Shown here piece after piece: positions 42,733 through 51,907 of a stretch of DNA of 64,000 nucleotides. The DNA is from Nocardioides marmoriginsengisoli. Lineage in GTDB: Bacteria; Actinomycetota; Actinomycetes; Propionibacteriales; Nocardioidaceae. The notes beneath the pieces were generated by a model, which was not told the origin of the DNA, did not search any database, and saw nothing but the letters and a program-made list of their open reading frames with translations. The stretch covers positions 536,552 to 600,551 of the forward strand of contig NZ_RJSE01000007.1 of NCBI RefSeq assembly GCF_003725695.1, in the 5' to 3' direction. The first letter of the stretch is position 1, and each line of letters opens with the position of its first letter. A program made the translations under genes and the position numbers.

Positions 42733-43391
42733 CCCCGGAGCAGGCGGTGACGGTCCGCGCCGTGGTCTTCGACCTGGGCGGCGTCCTCACCACGGACCCG
42801 TTCGCCGGCATGGTCGCCTACGCCGAGGATCTCGGCATCCCGTCGTCGTCCATCGCCGACGCGGTCCGCACCGGTCCGCAGTTCCAGGACGTCGAGACCG
42901 GGCGGTCGACGATGCGCGACTTCCTCAAGTGGCTCTGCGTCGACATCGAGACCCGGTACGGCGTCCGGGTCGACATCAGGCGCCTGGCGGCGGCGCTCGC
43001 GGCCGGGCAGCAGGTGCGCCCCGAGATGCTCGTGCTGGTCCGGGACCTGCGCGCCGCCGGGGCGCGGATCGGCCTGCTCACCAACAACGCCCGTGAGGCG
43101 AAGTCCTGGTGGGAGTCGGGCGTGCTGCCCCTCGAGGAGTTCGACGTGGTGCTGGACTCCTCCGACCTCGGCGTCCGCAAGCCGGATCCCGAGGCCTTCC
43201 GCATCACGCTCGACCGGCTCGGGCTCGAGCCTGCCGAGGTCGCCTTCGTGGACGACCTCGCCGTCAACGTCGACGGCGCCCGTGCGGTCGGACTGCACGG
43301 CCTCGTCTTCGAGGACCCTGCCCAGTGCCGGGCCGAGCTGACCGCGTTGCTCGACCGGTCCGCACCTGTGACCACTACCGGAAACCAATGA
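42729..43391 (+). CDS. HAD-superfamily hydrolase (IA)
   Basis: A 220-residue phosphatase-like protein. Motif I is VVFDLGGVLTTD with nucleophile Asp15; the +2 position is Gly instead of Asp, as in the N-terminal domain of soluble epoxide hydrolase and ACAD10. Motif II is GLLTNNA, motif III Lys in RKPDPEAF and motif IV VAFVDDLAVNVDGA. A helical cap follows motif I. Similar HAD domains are fused to hydroxyacyl-CoA-processing dehydrogenases in ACAD10/11, so removal of a phosphate from a phosphorylated 4-hydroxy acid derivative is one possibility. Confidence 0.82.
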   Translation: MTPEQAVTVRAVVFDLGGVLTTDPFAGMVAYAEDLGIPSSSIADAVRTGPQFQDVETGRSTMRDFLKWLCVDIETRYGVRVDIRRLAAALAAGQQVRPEMLVLVRDLRAAGARIGLLTNNAREAKSWWESGVLPLEEFDVVLDSSDLGVRKPDPEAFRITLDRLGLEPAEVAFVDDLAVNVDGARAVGLHGLVFEDPAQCRAELTALLDRSAPVTTTGNQ

Positions 43392-43402
43392 GAGGGAGTG
43401 CC

Positions 43403-44308
43403 GTGGCGCTTCGCGACGAGGGCAAGGTCTACATCGAGGCCGGGGTGAACGAGGTCGTCACCAAGGACGACAACCCGAACGTTCCGTACGGCGCCGAGGA
43501 GACCGCCGAGAACCTGGTGGACGCGGTCCGCGCCGGCGCCACGGTCGTGCACTTCCACGCCCGCTACGAGGACGGGGTGCAGGCCTGGGTCGACGGCTCC
43601 GTCTCCCGTACCGTCCTGGAGACCGCCGCGAAGGAGGTGGACGTGCTCGCCTACCCGAGCTACGTCGGCAGCCTCGAGCACGTCTGGTCGCTGGCCACCA
43701 CCCCGCCGGACGGGGTCCGGCTGGCGCTCTCGCCCTTCGACCCGGTGCAGCACATCAAGCGGGTGCTCTGGCAGGAGGAGCAGAAGAAGTTCGGCGTGGT
43801 CACGTTCGGACCGGAGGACCCGAACCACGGCCGGCCGCCGTACCCGCCGGAGATCGACCGGTTCAAGGAGCTCGGCCTGGTCCCGAACATCGCGGTGTTC
43901 AACGCCGCCGACATGCGGTGGGTGATGCTCGCCGCCCGGGCCGGCCTGCTGCCGCAGCCGCTGAACCTCAAGCTCTTCTTCTCCGACCGCTGGGTCTCCA
44001 ACAGCGAGCCGGACCCGGACGTGATCGATTTCCTGCTCAGCCGGATCCCGGACGACGTCGACCACGAGACGATCGTGGTGCCGTACGCGATGAGCTCGGC
44101 GGAGCGCTGCGAGGCGCTCTGGGACCGCGCGCTCGAGCGCGGGCTGGGCATCCGGGCGGGGATCGGCGACACCCCGCTCGCCTTCCCGACGGCCACCAAC
44201 AAGGAGATGGTCGAGCGGATGGTGGAGCGCGTGCAGAAGCACGGGCTCGAGCCGGCGACGCAGGCCGACCTCCGCCGCCGGTGCGGGATCGCGGAGCCGA
44301 TGCGATGA
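43403..44308 (+). CDS. Beta-keto acid cleavage enzyme (BKACE, DUF849)
   Basis: A 301-residue TIM-barrel protein with zinc ligands His50 and His52 in TVVHFHARYEDG. YIEAGVNEVVTKDDNPNVPYGAEE at the N-terminus and RAGIGDTPLAFPTATNKEMVE at the end are family signatures. BKACE enzymes condense a beta-keto acid with acetyl-CoA and split it into acetoacetate and a shortened CoA ester, or similar. The GTG at 43403 has GGGAG just before it; an ATG at 43388 overlapping the HAD stop is an equally plausible start. It is unusual to see it coupled to a P450 (ATGA). Confidence 0.85.
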   Translation: MALRDEGKVYIEAGVNEVVTKDDNPNVPYGAEETAENLVDAVRAGATVVHFHARYEDGVQAWVDGSVSRTVLETAAKEVDVLAYPSYVGSLEHVWSLATTPPDGVRLALSPFDPVQHIKRVLWQEEQKKFGVVTFGPEDPNHGRPPYPPEIDRFKELGLVPNIAVFNAADMRWVMLAARAGLLPQPLNLKLFFSDRWVSNSEPDPDVIDFLLSRIPDDVDHETIVVPYAMSSAERCEALWDRALERGLGIRAGIGDTPLAFPTATNKEMVERMVERVQKHGLEPATQADLRRRCGIAEPMR

Positions 44309-45468
44309 ACCAGGAGATCGAGATCGATGTCTTCACGCCGGTCGTCGACCCGTACACGCCGCTGGCCGAGGCGCACGCGCGCTGCCCGGTGACGCGCACC
44401 GTGGGCGGCGCCGTGGTCGTGACCGGGCGGCAGAACGTCCATGACGTCTTCGCCGACGCGGAGGCGTTCCGCAACGAGCTCAAGCCGCCGCAGCCCGGCG
44501 TCGAGCCGAGCCTGGTGCACATGGACGGGCCGGACCACCACCGGCTGCGCAAGCTGGTGGTGCGGGCGTTCACCCCGCGTGCGGTGAAGCGTCTGGAGGA
44601 GCCGACCCGGAGGTTCGCCAACGAGCTGATCGACGCCTTCGTCGCCGACGGGTCGGTGGACCTCTCGGCCGACTACTGCTTCGTCCTTCCCGCGATGGTG
44701 ATCGCCGAGCTCGTCGGGATCCCCGAGGGCGACCGCCGCCGGTTCGTGGAGTGGGCCAGCGAGGCGATCGAGTACTCGGTCCCCGGGCGGGAGGGCGAGG
44801 CGCCCTCCGCGAACGAGCTCCGCGAGTACGTCACCGGCATCGTCGAGGAGCGGCGACGCACTCCGGGCGACGACCTGCTCAGCGACCTGATCGGCGTGCA
44901 CGAGGGCACCGACTCGCTCAGCACCGGCGAGCTGGTCGCCCTGGTACGGCAGCTGATCCTGGCCGGGACCGACACCACGGCCAACCTGCTCGCCTCGATG
45001 TTCCACTTCCTGCTGACCGAGCCGGAGCGGTGGGAACGCGTCCTGGAGGACCGCGCGCTGGTCCCGAACGCGGTCGAGGAGACGCTCCGCCTGGAGCCGC
45101 CGCTGTACTGGGTCCCGCGCCGGACCGGGGCGGACGTCGAGGTCGGCGGCACCACGATCCCGGCGAACACGATGGTGTGCACCGCGGTCGGGCACGCCAA
45201 CCGGGACACCGACCACATCGCCGACCCGCTGGAGTGGGACCTGGACCGCCCGGCGATGGAGAACCGCCGGCACTACACCTTCGGGTACGGCGAGCACTTC
45301 TGCATCGGGTCCTCGCTGGCCCGGCTGGAGGGGATCGTCGGGCTGCAGGCCGTGCTGGACCGGCTCCCCGACCTCCGGCTCGTGCAGGACTACGAGTTCG
45401 TGCCGCACGGCCCGCTGATGATCCGCGGCGTCGCGCACCTCCCGGCCGTCTTCACGCCGGGTTCCTGA
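44305..45468 (+). CDS. Cytochrome P450
   Basis: A 387-residue soluble bacterial P450. I-helix AGTDTT (220-225), ExxR in EETLR (258-262), PRR segment near 271, and heme loop FGYGEHFCIG with Cys333. Length and motifs are normal for class I CYPs that hydroxylate terpenes, steroids or alicyclic acids and need separate ferredoxin and reductase; none is encoded in this window. The ATG overlaps the BKACE stop. It would carry out an oxygenation step in the island pathway. Confidence 0.92.
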   Translation: MNQEIEIDVFTPVVDPYTPLAEAHARCPVTRTVGGAVVVTGRQNVHDVFADAEAFRNELKPPQPGVEPSLVHMDGPDHHRLRKLVVRAFTPRAVKRLEEPTRRFANELIDAFVADGSVDLSADYCFVLPAMVIAELVGIPEGDRRRFVEWASEAIEYSVPGREGEAPSANELREYVTGIVEERRRTPGDDLLSDLIGVHEGTDSLSTGELVALVRQLILAGTDTTANLLASMFHFLLTEPERWERVLEDRALVPNAVEETLRLEPPLYWVPRRTGADVEVGGTTIPANTMVCTAVGHANRDTDHIADPLEWDLDRPAMENRRHYTFGYGEHFCIGSSLARLEGIVGLQAVLDRLPDLRLVQDYEFVPHGPLMIRGVAHLPAVFTPGS

Positions 45469-45494
45469 GGACCTCAGCAGATCGGAGACCGACC

Positions 45495-48125
45495 ATGGGC
45501 CAGGGCGGACGAGTACTCGTCACCGGCGGCACCGGAGCATTCGGCATCGCCACCGGCAAGTGGCTGGCGCGCGCCGGGTACGACGTGCTGGCGATGGCGC
45601 GCCGCGAGCCGGCGCACCTGCCGCGCGGTGTGCGGTTCGTCGCCGGTGACATCGCCGACCAGGAGAGCGTCCGCAAGGCCATGCAGGGGTGCGACGCCGT
45701 CGTCCACCTGGCCTGGGTGCTGAGCGGCACCGTCACCGAGGCCGAGGCCGAGCCGATCAACATCGGGGGGACCCGGAACGTCCTCGACGCGATGCAGGAC
45801 ACCGGCTGCGGCCGGCTGGTCTTCGCCTCGTCGGTGACGGCGTACGGCGCGCACCCCGAGCACGACGGCCGCCGGTTCACCGAGGACGAGCCGCTGGACC
45901 CGCACCGCGCGATGATCTACGAGTGGCACAAGGCGCAGGCCGAGCGGATGATCGCCGAGTCCGGTGCGCCGGCGCTCCGCGTCCGGCCCACGGTCGTGGT
46001 CGGCCGCAACACCTACAACGGGCCGGCGAACGTCTACCGGCAGCCGGTCGTCCCGGACCTCGGCGGCAAGGTCGAGATCCAGATGATCCACCAGGAGGAC
46101 GTCGGCCGCTTCTTCGCGCACGCCGTCGGGCACACCGCCACCGGAGCGGTGAACCTGGCGCCCGCCGACACCCTGACCTGGACCGAGATCGCCGCGCGCG
46201 CGAAGCGTCCCTCGCTGCACACCCCGACCCGGCCGCTGCAATCCGTGCTCGGCGCCCTGGCGAAGGTGAACGGGCAGGCGGAGTCGATCGACGCCCTCTT
46301 CCACCTCTTCCTGCACTGGCCGGTGGCCGACACCGCCCGCCTCAACGGAGAGCTCGGCTTCGAGCCGGCCTGGTCCTCGCGCGAGGCGATCGACGACCAG
46401 GGCCGGACCAACAGGGGCTACACGTTCCTGGCGCTCAAGCGGATCCGGAACCTGACCACGCTCGACCGCACCACCGAGCGGCCGGCGCCGTTCGTCGGGG
46501 AGCAGGACGGGGCCGAGCGTCTGCCCGGGCAGCTCGGTGAGTTCGACACCCGGCGGCCGGACCCGGCGTACCCGGAGTGGACCTGCTCGAACCTGGCCGA
46601 GGCGTTCCCCGGGCCGATGACGCCGCTGTCGCTGCAGCTGGCCAGCGACACGATCCTGATGAGCGCCGAGGTGGTCGCCCGGCTGCTGCCGCTGGACGAG
46701 CGGGTCAAGGACCTGGTCCGGCACCAGCAGGTCGGCATCTTCGGGCACCAGCTGTACCAGAACACCTCGGTGATGCGGGAGATGGTGGTCTCCGTCCCCG
46801 GGCAGACGCCGGAGGACTTCGACCACCAGATCAACGGCCGCGACTTCCCGGAGGGCTGGGTCCGTCCCAAGCCGTCGCTCGGGGATGTGCTCGGGATGGC
46901 GAAGTTCGCCGCGGTCGCCGGTCCGCGGCTCGCCCGGCTGGACCGTGCGGTCGACGAGATCGTCGGTCGCGCCGGGGAGCTCGCCGCCGAGTCCGCCGGG
47001 CTCGCCGCGATGCCGGACGCCGCCCTGCTGAACCGGATCGAGATGCTCTGGGACGAGCTGATCCGCGCCTGGCAGGTCGGCAACACCTGCACGTTCATGG
47101 TCAGCGCGCCCTCGGGCCTGCTCGAGCGCCGGTACGGCGCGGCGGCCCTGGCAGCGGTGTCGCAGGGCGCCGAGGAGCTCGCGAGCGGGGCGACCCTGAA
47201 GGGCGTCCAGGACCTGGCCGTCCGGGCGACCGGCGACGCGACCGTGCGCGGGCTGCTCGCCGGCAAGGTCACCGACGCCACCTGGGAGAAGGTCCAGGCG
47301 GACGCTCCCCGGTTCGCCGCGGCCGTCCGCGCCCTGCTCGCCCAGGTGGGGCACCGCGGACCGGGCGAGACCGAGCTCTCGAACCCCACCTACGCGGACG
47401 CGCCGCACCTGCTGCTCCGGGCTGTCGCCGGGGTGCTGACGACCGGGGTCCGGGAGCGGCCGTCGTACGCCGCGGGGAGCCCGGGGGAGCGTCGCCTGGC
47501 GGCCGCGACCGCGAAGGCGATCGGCCGGCGCGAGCGTGCTCGGGACGCGGTGAGCCTGACCATCGACCAGCTCCGCAAGGCGTTGCGCGAGTGGGGCGAC
47601 CGGCTGGTCCGGCAGGAGGTCGTGCAGCACCGCGACGACGTCTGCTACCTGACCTTCGAGGAGTTGTTCACCGTCACTGCGGGCGAGGCCGGACCGCTGG
47701 TCGAGCGGCGTCGCGCCGAGCGCGCGCGGTTGCAGGCGCTGAGCCTGCCGACCCGGTTCGAGCACGCGATCGACCTGGACGACGCCGGCCCGGAGGAGAG
47801 CGCCGGCGGCGTGCTCACCGGCGCCGCGGTCTCGCCCGGCGTCTACCGCGGACCGGTACGGATGCTGGTCTCGCCCGACGACGAGATCGAGCCCGGCGAG
47901 GTGCTGGTGGCCCGGGCCACGGACACCGGCTGGACGCCGTTCTTCGGCATCGCCGGCGCGATCGTCACCGAGATCGGCGGAATGATGTCGCACGCCTCGA
48001 TCGTGGCCCGTGAGTTCGGCGTCCCGGCGGTGGTCGGCGTCGACGGGGTGATGGCCGCGCTCCGCGATGGCCAGCTCGTCGAGGTCGACGGCAGCGCGGG
48101 TACGGTCACCCCGGTCGAGGACTGA
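45495..48125 (+). CDS. Fusion of NAD-dependent epimerase with rifampin-phosphotransferase-like body and phosphohistidine domain
   Basis: An 876-residue protein after a GGAG site. Residues 1-310 are an extended SDR/epimerase: VLVTGGTGAFG (8-17), GDIAD, ASSVTAYG (111-118) and YEWHK (Tyr142, Lys146). From about 355 the chain resembles the central substrate-binding domain of rifampin phosphotransferase and PEP synthase-like enzymes (YPEWTCSNLAEAFPGPMTPL, LFEELFTVTAGEAGPLVERRR region). The last 110 residues are the swivelling phosphohistidine domain with GGMMSHASIVAREFGVPAVVGV and catalytic His833. The ATP-grasp domain that normally charges this His is missing; the epimerase occupies its place. 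It is either a dikinase that needs an ATP-grasp partner, or a repurposed scaffold. It follows the P450 by 26 bases. Confidence 0.82.
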   Translation: MGQGGRVLVTGGTGAFGIATGKWLARAGYDVLAMARREPAHLPRGVRFVAGDIADQESVRKAMQGCDAVVHLAWVLSGTVTEAEAEPINIGGTRNVLDAMQDTGCGRLVFASSVTAYGAHPEHDGRRFTEDEPLDPHRAMIYEWHKAQAERMIAESGAPALRVRPTVVVGRNTYNGPANVYRQPVVPDLGGKVEIQMIHQEDVGRFFAHAVGHTATGAVNLAPADTLTWTEIAARAKRPSLHTPTRPLQSVLGALAKVNGQAESIDALFHLFLHWPVADTARLNGELGFEPAWSSREAIDDQGRTNRGYTFLALKRIRNLTTLDRTTERPAPFVGEQDGAERLPGQLGEFDTRRPDPAYPEWTCSNLAEAFPGPMTPLSLQLASDTILMSAEVVARLLPLDERVKDLVRHQQVGIFGHQLYQNTSVMREMVVSVPGQTPEDFDHQINGRDFPEGWVRPKPSLGDVLGMAKFAAVAGPRLARLDRAVDEIVGRAGELAAESAGLAAMPDAALLNRIEMLWDELIRAWQVGNTCTFMVSAPSGLLERRYGAAALAAVSQGAEELASGATLKGVQDLAVRATGDATVRGLLAGKVTDATWEKVQADAPRFAAAVRALLAQVGHRGPGETELSNPTYADAPHLLLRAVAGVLTTGVRERPSYAAGSPGERRLAAATAKAIGRRERARDAVSLTIDQLRKALREWGDRLVRQEVVQHRDDVCYLTFEELFTVTAGEAGPLVERRRAERARLQALSLPTRFEHAIDLDDAGPEESAGGVLTGAAVSPGVYRGPVRMLVSPDDEIEPGEVLVARATDTGWTPFFGIAGAIVTEIGGMMSHASIVAREFGVPAVVGVDGVMAALRDGQLVEVDGSAGTVTPVED

Positions 48126-48128
48126 CCC

Positions 48129-48779
48129 TCAGGTCTCCAGCGAGATGCCGCGGGCCTGGCGCGGGGCGCCCAGCGGCGCGAGGTGCTGGGTCTCGCTGAA
48201 GGAGACCACCGTCCAGCCGCCGCGCGGGGTGCGGCGCAGGGTTGTGATCGAGGCGTAGTCGGCGTCGAGGGCAACCGCGGCCGGGAGGCCGAGGGCGTGG
48301 CTGACCACCGCGGCCACGAACCCGCCGTGGGTGAAGACCAGCAGCGGGTCGGTGCCGGTGACGTCGGTGACCCGCTCGAACGCGGCGACTGCCTCGCTGT
48401 GGAACGCGGCCCGGGCGCGCTGGATGCCCGGGTCTCCCAGGCGGGCGCGCCACCAGGCGATCTTCGGGTGCTCCCCGGCCAGGTGCAGGTCGGTGATCGG
48501 GAGGTAGAAGTCGGCACCGATCTCAAACTCGGCGAGCCCCGGATCCTCCTGGGAGCCTGCTCCCAGGCTCCGGAGCAGCGGGTCCGCGGTCTGCCGGGCC
48601 CGCGCCAGCTGGCTGGTCAGCACGCCGCTCACCGTCCGCCCGTCCCACCAGGTGGCGACCGCCTCGGCCTGGCGACGGCCGTAGCCGCTGAGGTCGGGGT
48701 CGGGGTCGGCCGTGTCCGTCACCTCGACGGGGAGCCCGTGGCGGACCAGGTGGACATGCTCGACCCGGCGCGCGGTCAC
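48129..48779 (-). CDS. Histidine phosphatase family protein
   Basis: A 216-residue protein with GTG start. The catalytic motif is HLVRHGLP near residue 10; the second catalytic His is in VFTHGGFVAAV. TSQLARARQTADPLL and ADYASITTLRRTPRGGW are typical of phosphoglycerate-mutase-like phosphatases. It starts one base before the end of the 99-residue protein gene, so both are co-transcribed with the CoA-transferase gene. Substrate unknown. Confidence 0.87.
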   Translation of the reverse strand: MTARRVEHVHLVRHGLPVEVTDTADPDPDLSGYGRRQAEAVATWWDGRTVSGVLTSQLARARQTADPLLRSLGAGSQEDPGLAEFEIGADFYLPITDLHLAGEHPKIAWWRARLGDPGIQRARAAFHSEAVAAFERVTDVTGTDPLLVFTHGGFVAAVVSHALGLPAAVALDADYASITTLRRTPRGGWTVVSFSETQHLAPLGAPRQARGISLET

Positions 48780-48780
48780 G

Positions 48781-49080
48781 TCAGTCGCTCGAGGGGAGCG
48801 GCTTCGCGTCCTTCACGACCAGCAGGGCGCTGCCGTCGCCCAGGGCTCCCGGGCCCGCCTTGGTCACCAGGACCTCGAGCGTTCCGCTGCCGTCGGTGTA
48901 GCGCTTGCCGACCAGGGAGCCCGTCGCCGCGGTTGGGTCGAGGGTGAGGGTCGGGTCCGCGTCGGCGCCCAGCTCGACCACCGGGTGCCCTCCGCAGTGG
49001 AGGGTGATGTCGGCGGGGCGCACGACGATGACCTCCGTCGTGCAGACCTGGCTCCGGTAGCGGGTCCCTGGCTTCAGCAC
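48781..49080 (-). CDS. Small protein of unknown function with two cysteines
   Basis: A 99-residue protein, MLKPGTRYRSQVCTTEVIVV with Cys13, and Cys29 in ITLHCGGHP. Sequence blocks VRPADITLHCGGHPVVELG and TGSLVGKRYTDGSGTLEVLVTKAG recall small actinobacterial proteins found beside acyl-CoA synthetases and CoA-transferases, whose role is not known to me. The Cys pair could bind a metal or form a disulfide. It lies 31 bases after the CoA-transferase gene. Confidence 0.6.
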   Translation of the reverse strand: MLKPGTRYRSQVCTTEVIVVRPADITLHCGGHPVVELGADADPTLTLDPTAATGSLVGKRYTDGSGTLEVLVTKAGPGALGDGSALLVVKDAKPLPSSD

Positions 49081-49110
49081 TGCTTTCCTGCTTCCTTCTC
49101 GTCCGGGCGA

Positions 49111-50328
49111 TCAGGTGATCGCGCCGCGGTCCTTCAGGGCGATGATGTCGTCCCACTCGAGGCCGGCCTCGAGCAGCAGCACCTCGGTGTCGGCGCCCAG
49201 CTCGGGCGCCGGGGTCGGCGCGGGCTGCTCGCCGTCGAACTGCGTCGGAGTGCTGACCACCTTCATGCTCGTCGCCGGGGTGATCTGGAGGTCCTGCACG
49301 TAGCCGTTCGCGACCACCTGCGGATCGGTCGACACCTCCCGCGGGCTCTGCACCACCGCCCAGACGCCCTGCTGCTGCGCGAGGAGCTCGGTCCAGGCGG
49401 CCAGGGGCCGCTCGGCGAAGAGGGCGTCCAGGGCCGCGACGCAGACGGTGCTGTGGGTCGCGCGCGCCTCCGCGGTCGCGAAGCGCGGATCGGTCGCGAG
49501 GTCCTCGCGCCCGGCCAGGGTCATCAGCGGTGCCCAGAAGCGGTCGGACTCGAGCATCACCAGCGCGACGAACCGGTCGTCGGCGGTGCGGTAGGTGTTC
49601 GTGATCGGGTTGCTCGCGTCCGGGTGCTGCCGCATCGGCATCATGTCGAGGTCGTAGAGCGAGGATGCGGCGATGTGCGGGGCCGTGCACCACGCGGCCG
49701 CGCCGAGCAGGGAGACGTCCACGACGCGGGCGACGCCGGTGCGCTCGCGCTCGAGCAGGGCGGCGGCCACCCCGCCGGCTGCGTACAGGCCGGCCTGAAG
49801 GTCCCCGAAGGCGGAGCCGGGGAGGCTCGGCGGCCAGGCGTCGCCGGGCTGGGTCGAGGCGTGCGCGAGCCCGCCGCGCGACCAGTACGACGCCAGGTCG
49901 AACCCGCCGCTGTCCGCCTCCTCGCCGGCCGGCCCGAGACCGCTGCCGCGGACGTAGACGAGATCGGGGTTGACCGCACGCAGGTCGTCGACGTCGATCC
50001 CGAGCTTGGCCCGTACGCCGGGGAGGTAGTTGGTCAGGAACACGTCGGCGGTGCTGACCAGCCGGAGGAGCGCGTCCCGGGCGCCGGGGTCCTTGAGGTC
50101 GAGGCCGACGCTCTGCTTGCCGCGGCTGAAGGTCTGGAACATGAAGCTGACCGCGTCCGGGCCGGCGGCCTTGAGGGAGGACGGGACCAGGCCGCGCATC
50201 GGGTCGCCGTGCCCGGGGTGCTCGACCTTGATCACCTGGGCCCCCCAGTCGGCCAGCGCGACGCCCGCGGACGGCACGAACCCCCAGGTGGCCAGCTCGA
50301 CCACGCGGATCCCCGACATCACGCCCAT
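49111..50328 (-). CDS. Family III (CaiB/BaiF) CoA-transferase
   Basis: A 405-residue enzyme with GGGAGG before its ATG. Signature blocks are IRVVELATWGFVPSAGVALADWGAQVIKVEHP, LDLKDPGARDALLRL, GSAFGDLQAGLYAAGG with the catalytic Asp176, and VDVSLLGAAAW. These enzymes move CoA from an acyl-CoA to a free acid through an aspartyl anhydride, which would activate a pathway acid without ATP. It is divergent from an aldehyde dehydrogenase across site E. Confidence 0.9.
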   Translation of the reverse strand: MGVMSGIRVVELATWGFVPSAGVALADWGAQVIKVEHPGHGDPMRGLVPSSLKAAGPDAVSFMFQTFSRGKQSVGLDLKDPGARDALLRLVSTADVFLTNYLPGVRAKLGIDVDDLRAVNPDLVYVRGSGLGPAGEEADSGGFDLASYWSRGGLAHASTQPGDAWPPSLPGSAFGDLQAGLYAAGGVAAALLERERTGVARVVDVSLLGAAAWCTAPHIAASSLYDLDMMPMRQHPDASNPITNTYRTADDRFVALVMLESDRFWAPLMTLAGREDLATDPRFATAEARATHSTVCVAALDALFAERPLAAWTELLAQQQGVWAVVQSPREVSTDPQVVANGYVQDLQITPATSMKVVSTPTQFDGEQPAPTPAPELGADTEVLLLEAGLEWDDIIALKDRGAIT

Positions 50329-50354
50329 TGCGCCTCCCTCGTCTCCGCGTCAGA

Positions 50355-50368
50355 ATAAACTAAATGGG
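50355..50368. promoter_or_regulatory. Island operator site E (degenerate)
   Basis: ATAAACTAAATGGG, with the core AACTAAAT related to AACTGAAT at site F. It lies between the divergent CoA-transferase and aldehyde dehydrogenase genes in an AT-rich stretch. This is the weakest of the sites. Confidence 0.4.
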
Positions 50369-50404
50369 TAATCTATTTCGAGCCCTCTGGGAAAGAGAGT
50401 GCAG

Positions 50405-51889
50405 ATGATTCTCACCACCCCGCCCACCGTGCCCGCTTTCGCCGGCCTGTACATCGGCGGCCGCTGGGTGCCGACGGACGGATCGGTCGCCGTGCACGAC
50501 CCGGCGACCGCGACCGACGTGGGCACCGCGCCCTGGGGCGGCGCGGCCGAGGCCGACCGGGCGGTGGCGGCGGCGCGGGCCGCGTTCGACGACGGACCGT
50601 GGCCGCGCCTCTCGCCGAAGGAGCGCGCGGCGGGCCTGCGCCGGCTGCAGGAGGCGCTGTCCTCGCGGGTGGACGAGATCGTCGCCGCCGTGGTCGCCGA
50701 GGTGGGCGTCCCGGTGACGATCGCGAGGGCGAGCCAGTTCGACGCTCCGATGCGGGTCCTGGACTACTGCATCGACCGGACCGAGCGCTTCGAGGAGCTG
50801 GTCCCGCTCCAGGTCACCAACACCGTCGGCCGGCACGGTCGGCTGCTCGGCGGCGGGGTGATCCAGCGCGAGCCGCGCGGCGTGGTCACCGCGATCACGC
50901 CGTACAACGCGCCGTTCTTCCTCAACGTGATGAAGGTGGCGCCGGCGCTCGGGGCCGGCTGCACCGTGGTGCTGAAGCCGTCCGACTTCACTCCCGTCGA
51001 GGCGCTGCTGCTCGCGGCCGCCGTCGAGGAGGCCGAGCTGCCCCCGGGGGTCCTCAACGTCGTCACCGGCGGGCTGGAGGTCGGCGAGCTGCTCACCACC
51101 GACCCGCGGGTCGACATGGTCACCTTCACCGGGTCGGACGTCGTCGGCGCGAAGGTGATGGCCCAGGCCGCCGGCACGCTCAAGCACGTCGTCCTGGAGC
51201 TCGGCGGAAAGTCCGCGATGGTCGTGCGCGCCGACGCGGACCTGGACGTGGTGGCGCCGCGCGGAGCAGGCGAGCTGACCCTCTTCACCGGTCAGGGCTG
51301 CGCGCTGTGGACCCGGCACCTGGTGCACCGCTCGATCCACGACGAGTACGTCGCCCGCACCAGTGCGGCGATGGCCCGGTTGCCGATCGGCGCGACCGTC
51401 GACCCGGCGACAATGGTCGGGCCGCTGATCCGGGACCAGCACCGCGACCGGGTCGCCGGGTTCGTCGACCGTGCGGTCGACGCCGGGGCCACCCTGGTCT
51501 GCGGCGGCAAGCGTCCCGAGGGCGCCGGCTACTACTACGAGCCGACCCTGCTGACCGACGTCGCCAGTGACGCGGAGGTCGCGCAGCAGGAGATCTTCGG
51601 TCCGGTCGGGGTCGTGATCCCGTTCGACGACGACGACGAGGCCGTGCGGATCGCCAACGACTCGGCGTACGGGCTCGGCGGGTCGATCTGGACCCGGGAC
51701 ACCGGCACCGCGTTCGAGCTGGCCCGGCGGATCCGGACCGGCACGGTGACGATCAACGGCGGCGTCGGCGGCCTCAACCCGTGGGCGCCGTTCGGCGGGT
51801 ACAAGCGCTCGGGCGTCGGCCGCGAGCTCGGCCCTGACGTGATCGCCGACTTCACCGAGACCAAGGCGATCCAGTTCCACGCCGGCTGA
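50405..51889 (+). CDS. Aldehyde dehydrogenase
   Basis: A 494-residue NAD-dependent enzyme. Catalytic residues are Asn168 (TPYNAP), Glu265 in LELGGK and Cys299 in FTGQGCALWTRH. The Rossmann cofactor site is FTGSDVVGAK. The length is normal. The nearest group by motif is the actinobacterial ALDH class found in terpene and steroid islands, which oxidises an aldehyde side chain to the acid, a logical step before CoA activation by the divergent CoA-transferase. The start at 50405 follows GAGAGTGCAG; a GTG six bases earlier is possible. Confidence 0.9.
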   Translation: MILTTPPTVPAFAGLYIGGRWVPTDGSVAVHDPATATDVGTAPWGGAAEADRAVAAARAAFDDGPWPRLSPKERAAGLRRLQEALSSRVDEIVAAVVAEVGVPVTIARASQFDAPMRVLDYCIDRTERFEELVPLQVTNTVGRHGRLLGGGVIQREPRGVVTAITPYNAPFFLNVMKVAPALGAGCTVVLKPSDFTPVEALLLAAAVEEAELPPGVLNVVTGGLEVGELLTTDPRVDMVTFTGSDVVGAKVMAQAAGTLKHVVLELGGKSAMVVRADADLDVVAPRGAGELTLFTGQGCALWTRHLVHRSIHDEYVARTSAAMARLPIGATVDPATMVGPLIRDQHRDRVAGFVDRAVDAGATLVCGGKRPEGAGYYYEPTLLTDVASDAEVAQQEIFGPVGVVIPFDDDDEAVRIANDSAYGLGGSIWTRDTGTAFELARRIRTGTVTINGGVGGLNPWAPFGGYKRSGVGRELGPDVIADFTETKAIQFHAG

Positions 51890-51907
51890 GATCTCCGCCA
51901 ATAAGGG

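Noticed and set aside
45474-47993. An 839-codon minus-strand frame opposite the epimerase fusion
   Set aside because: It is antisense low-complexity translation typical of GC-rich DNA; the plus strand has clear domain motifs.
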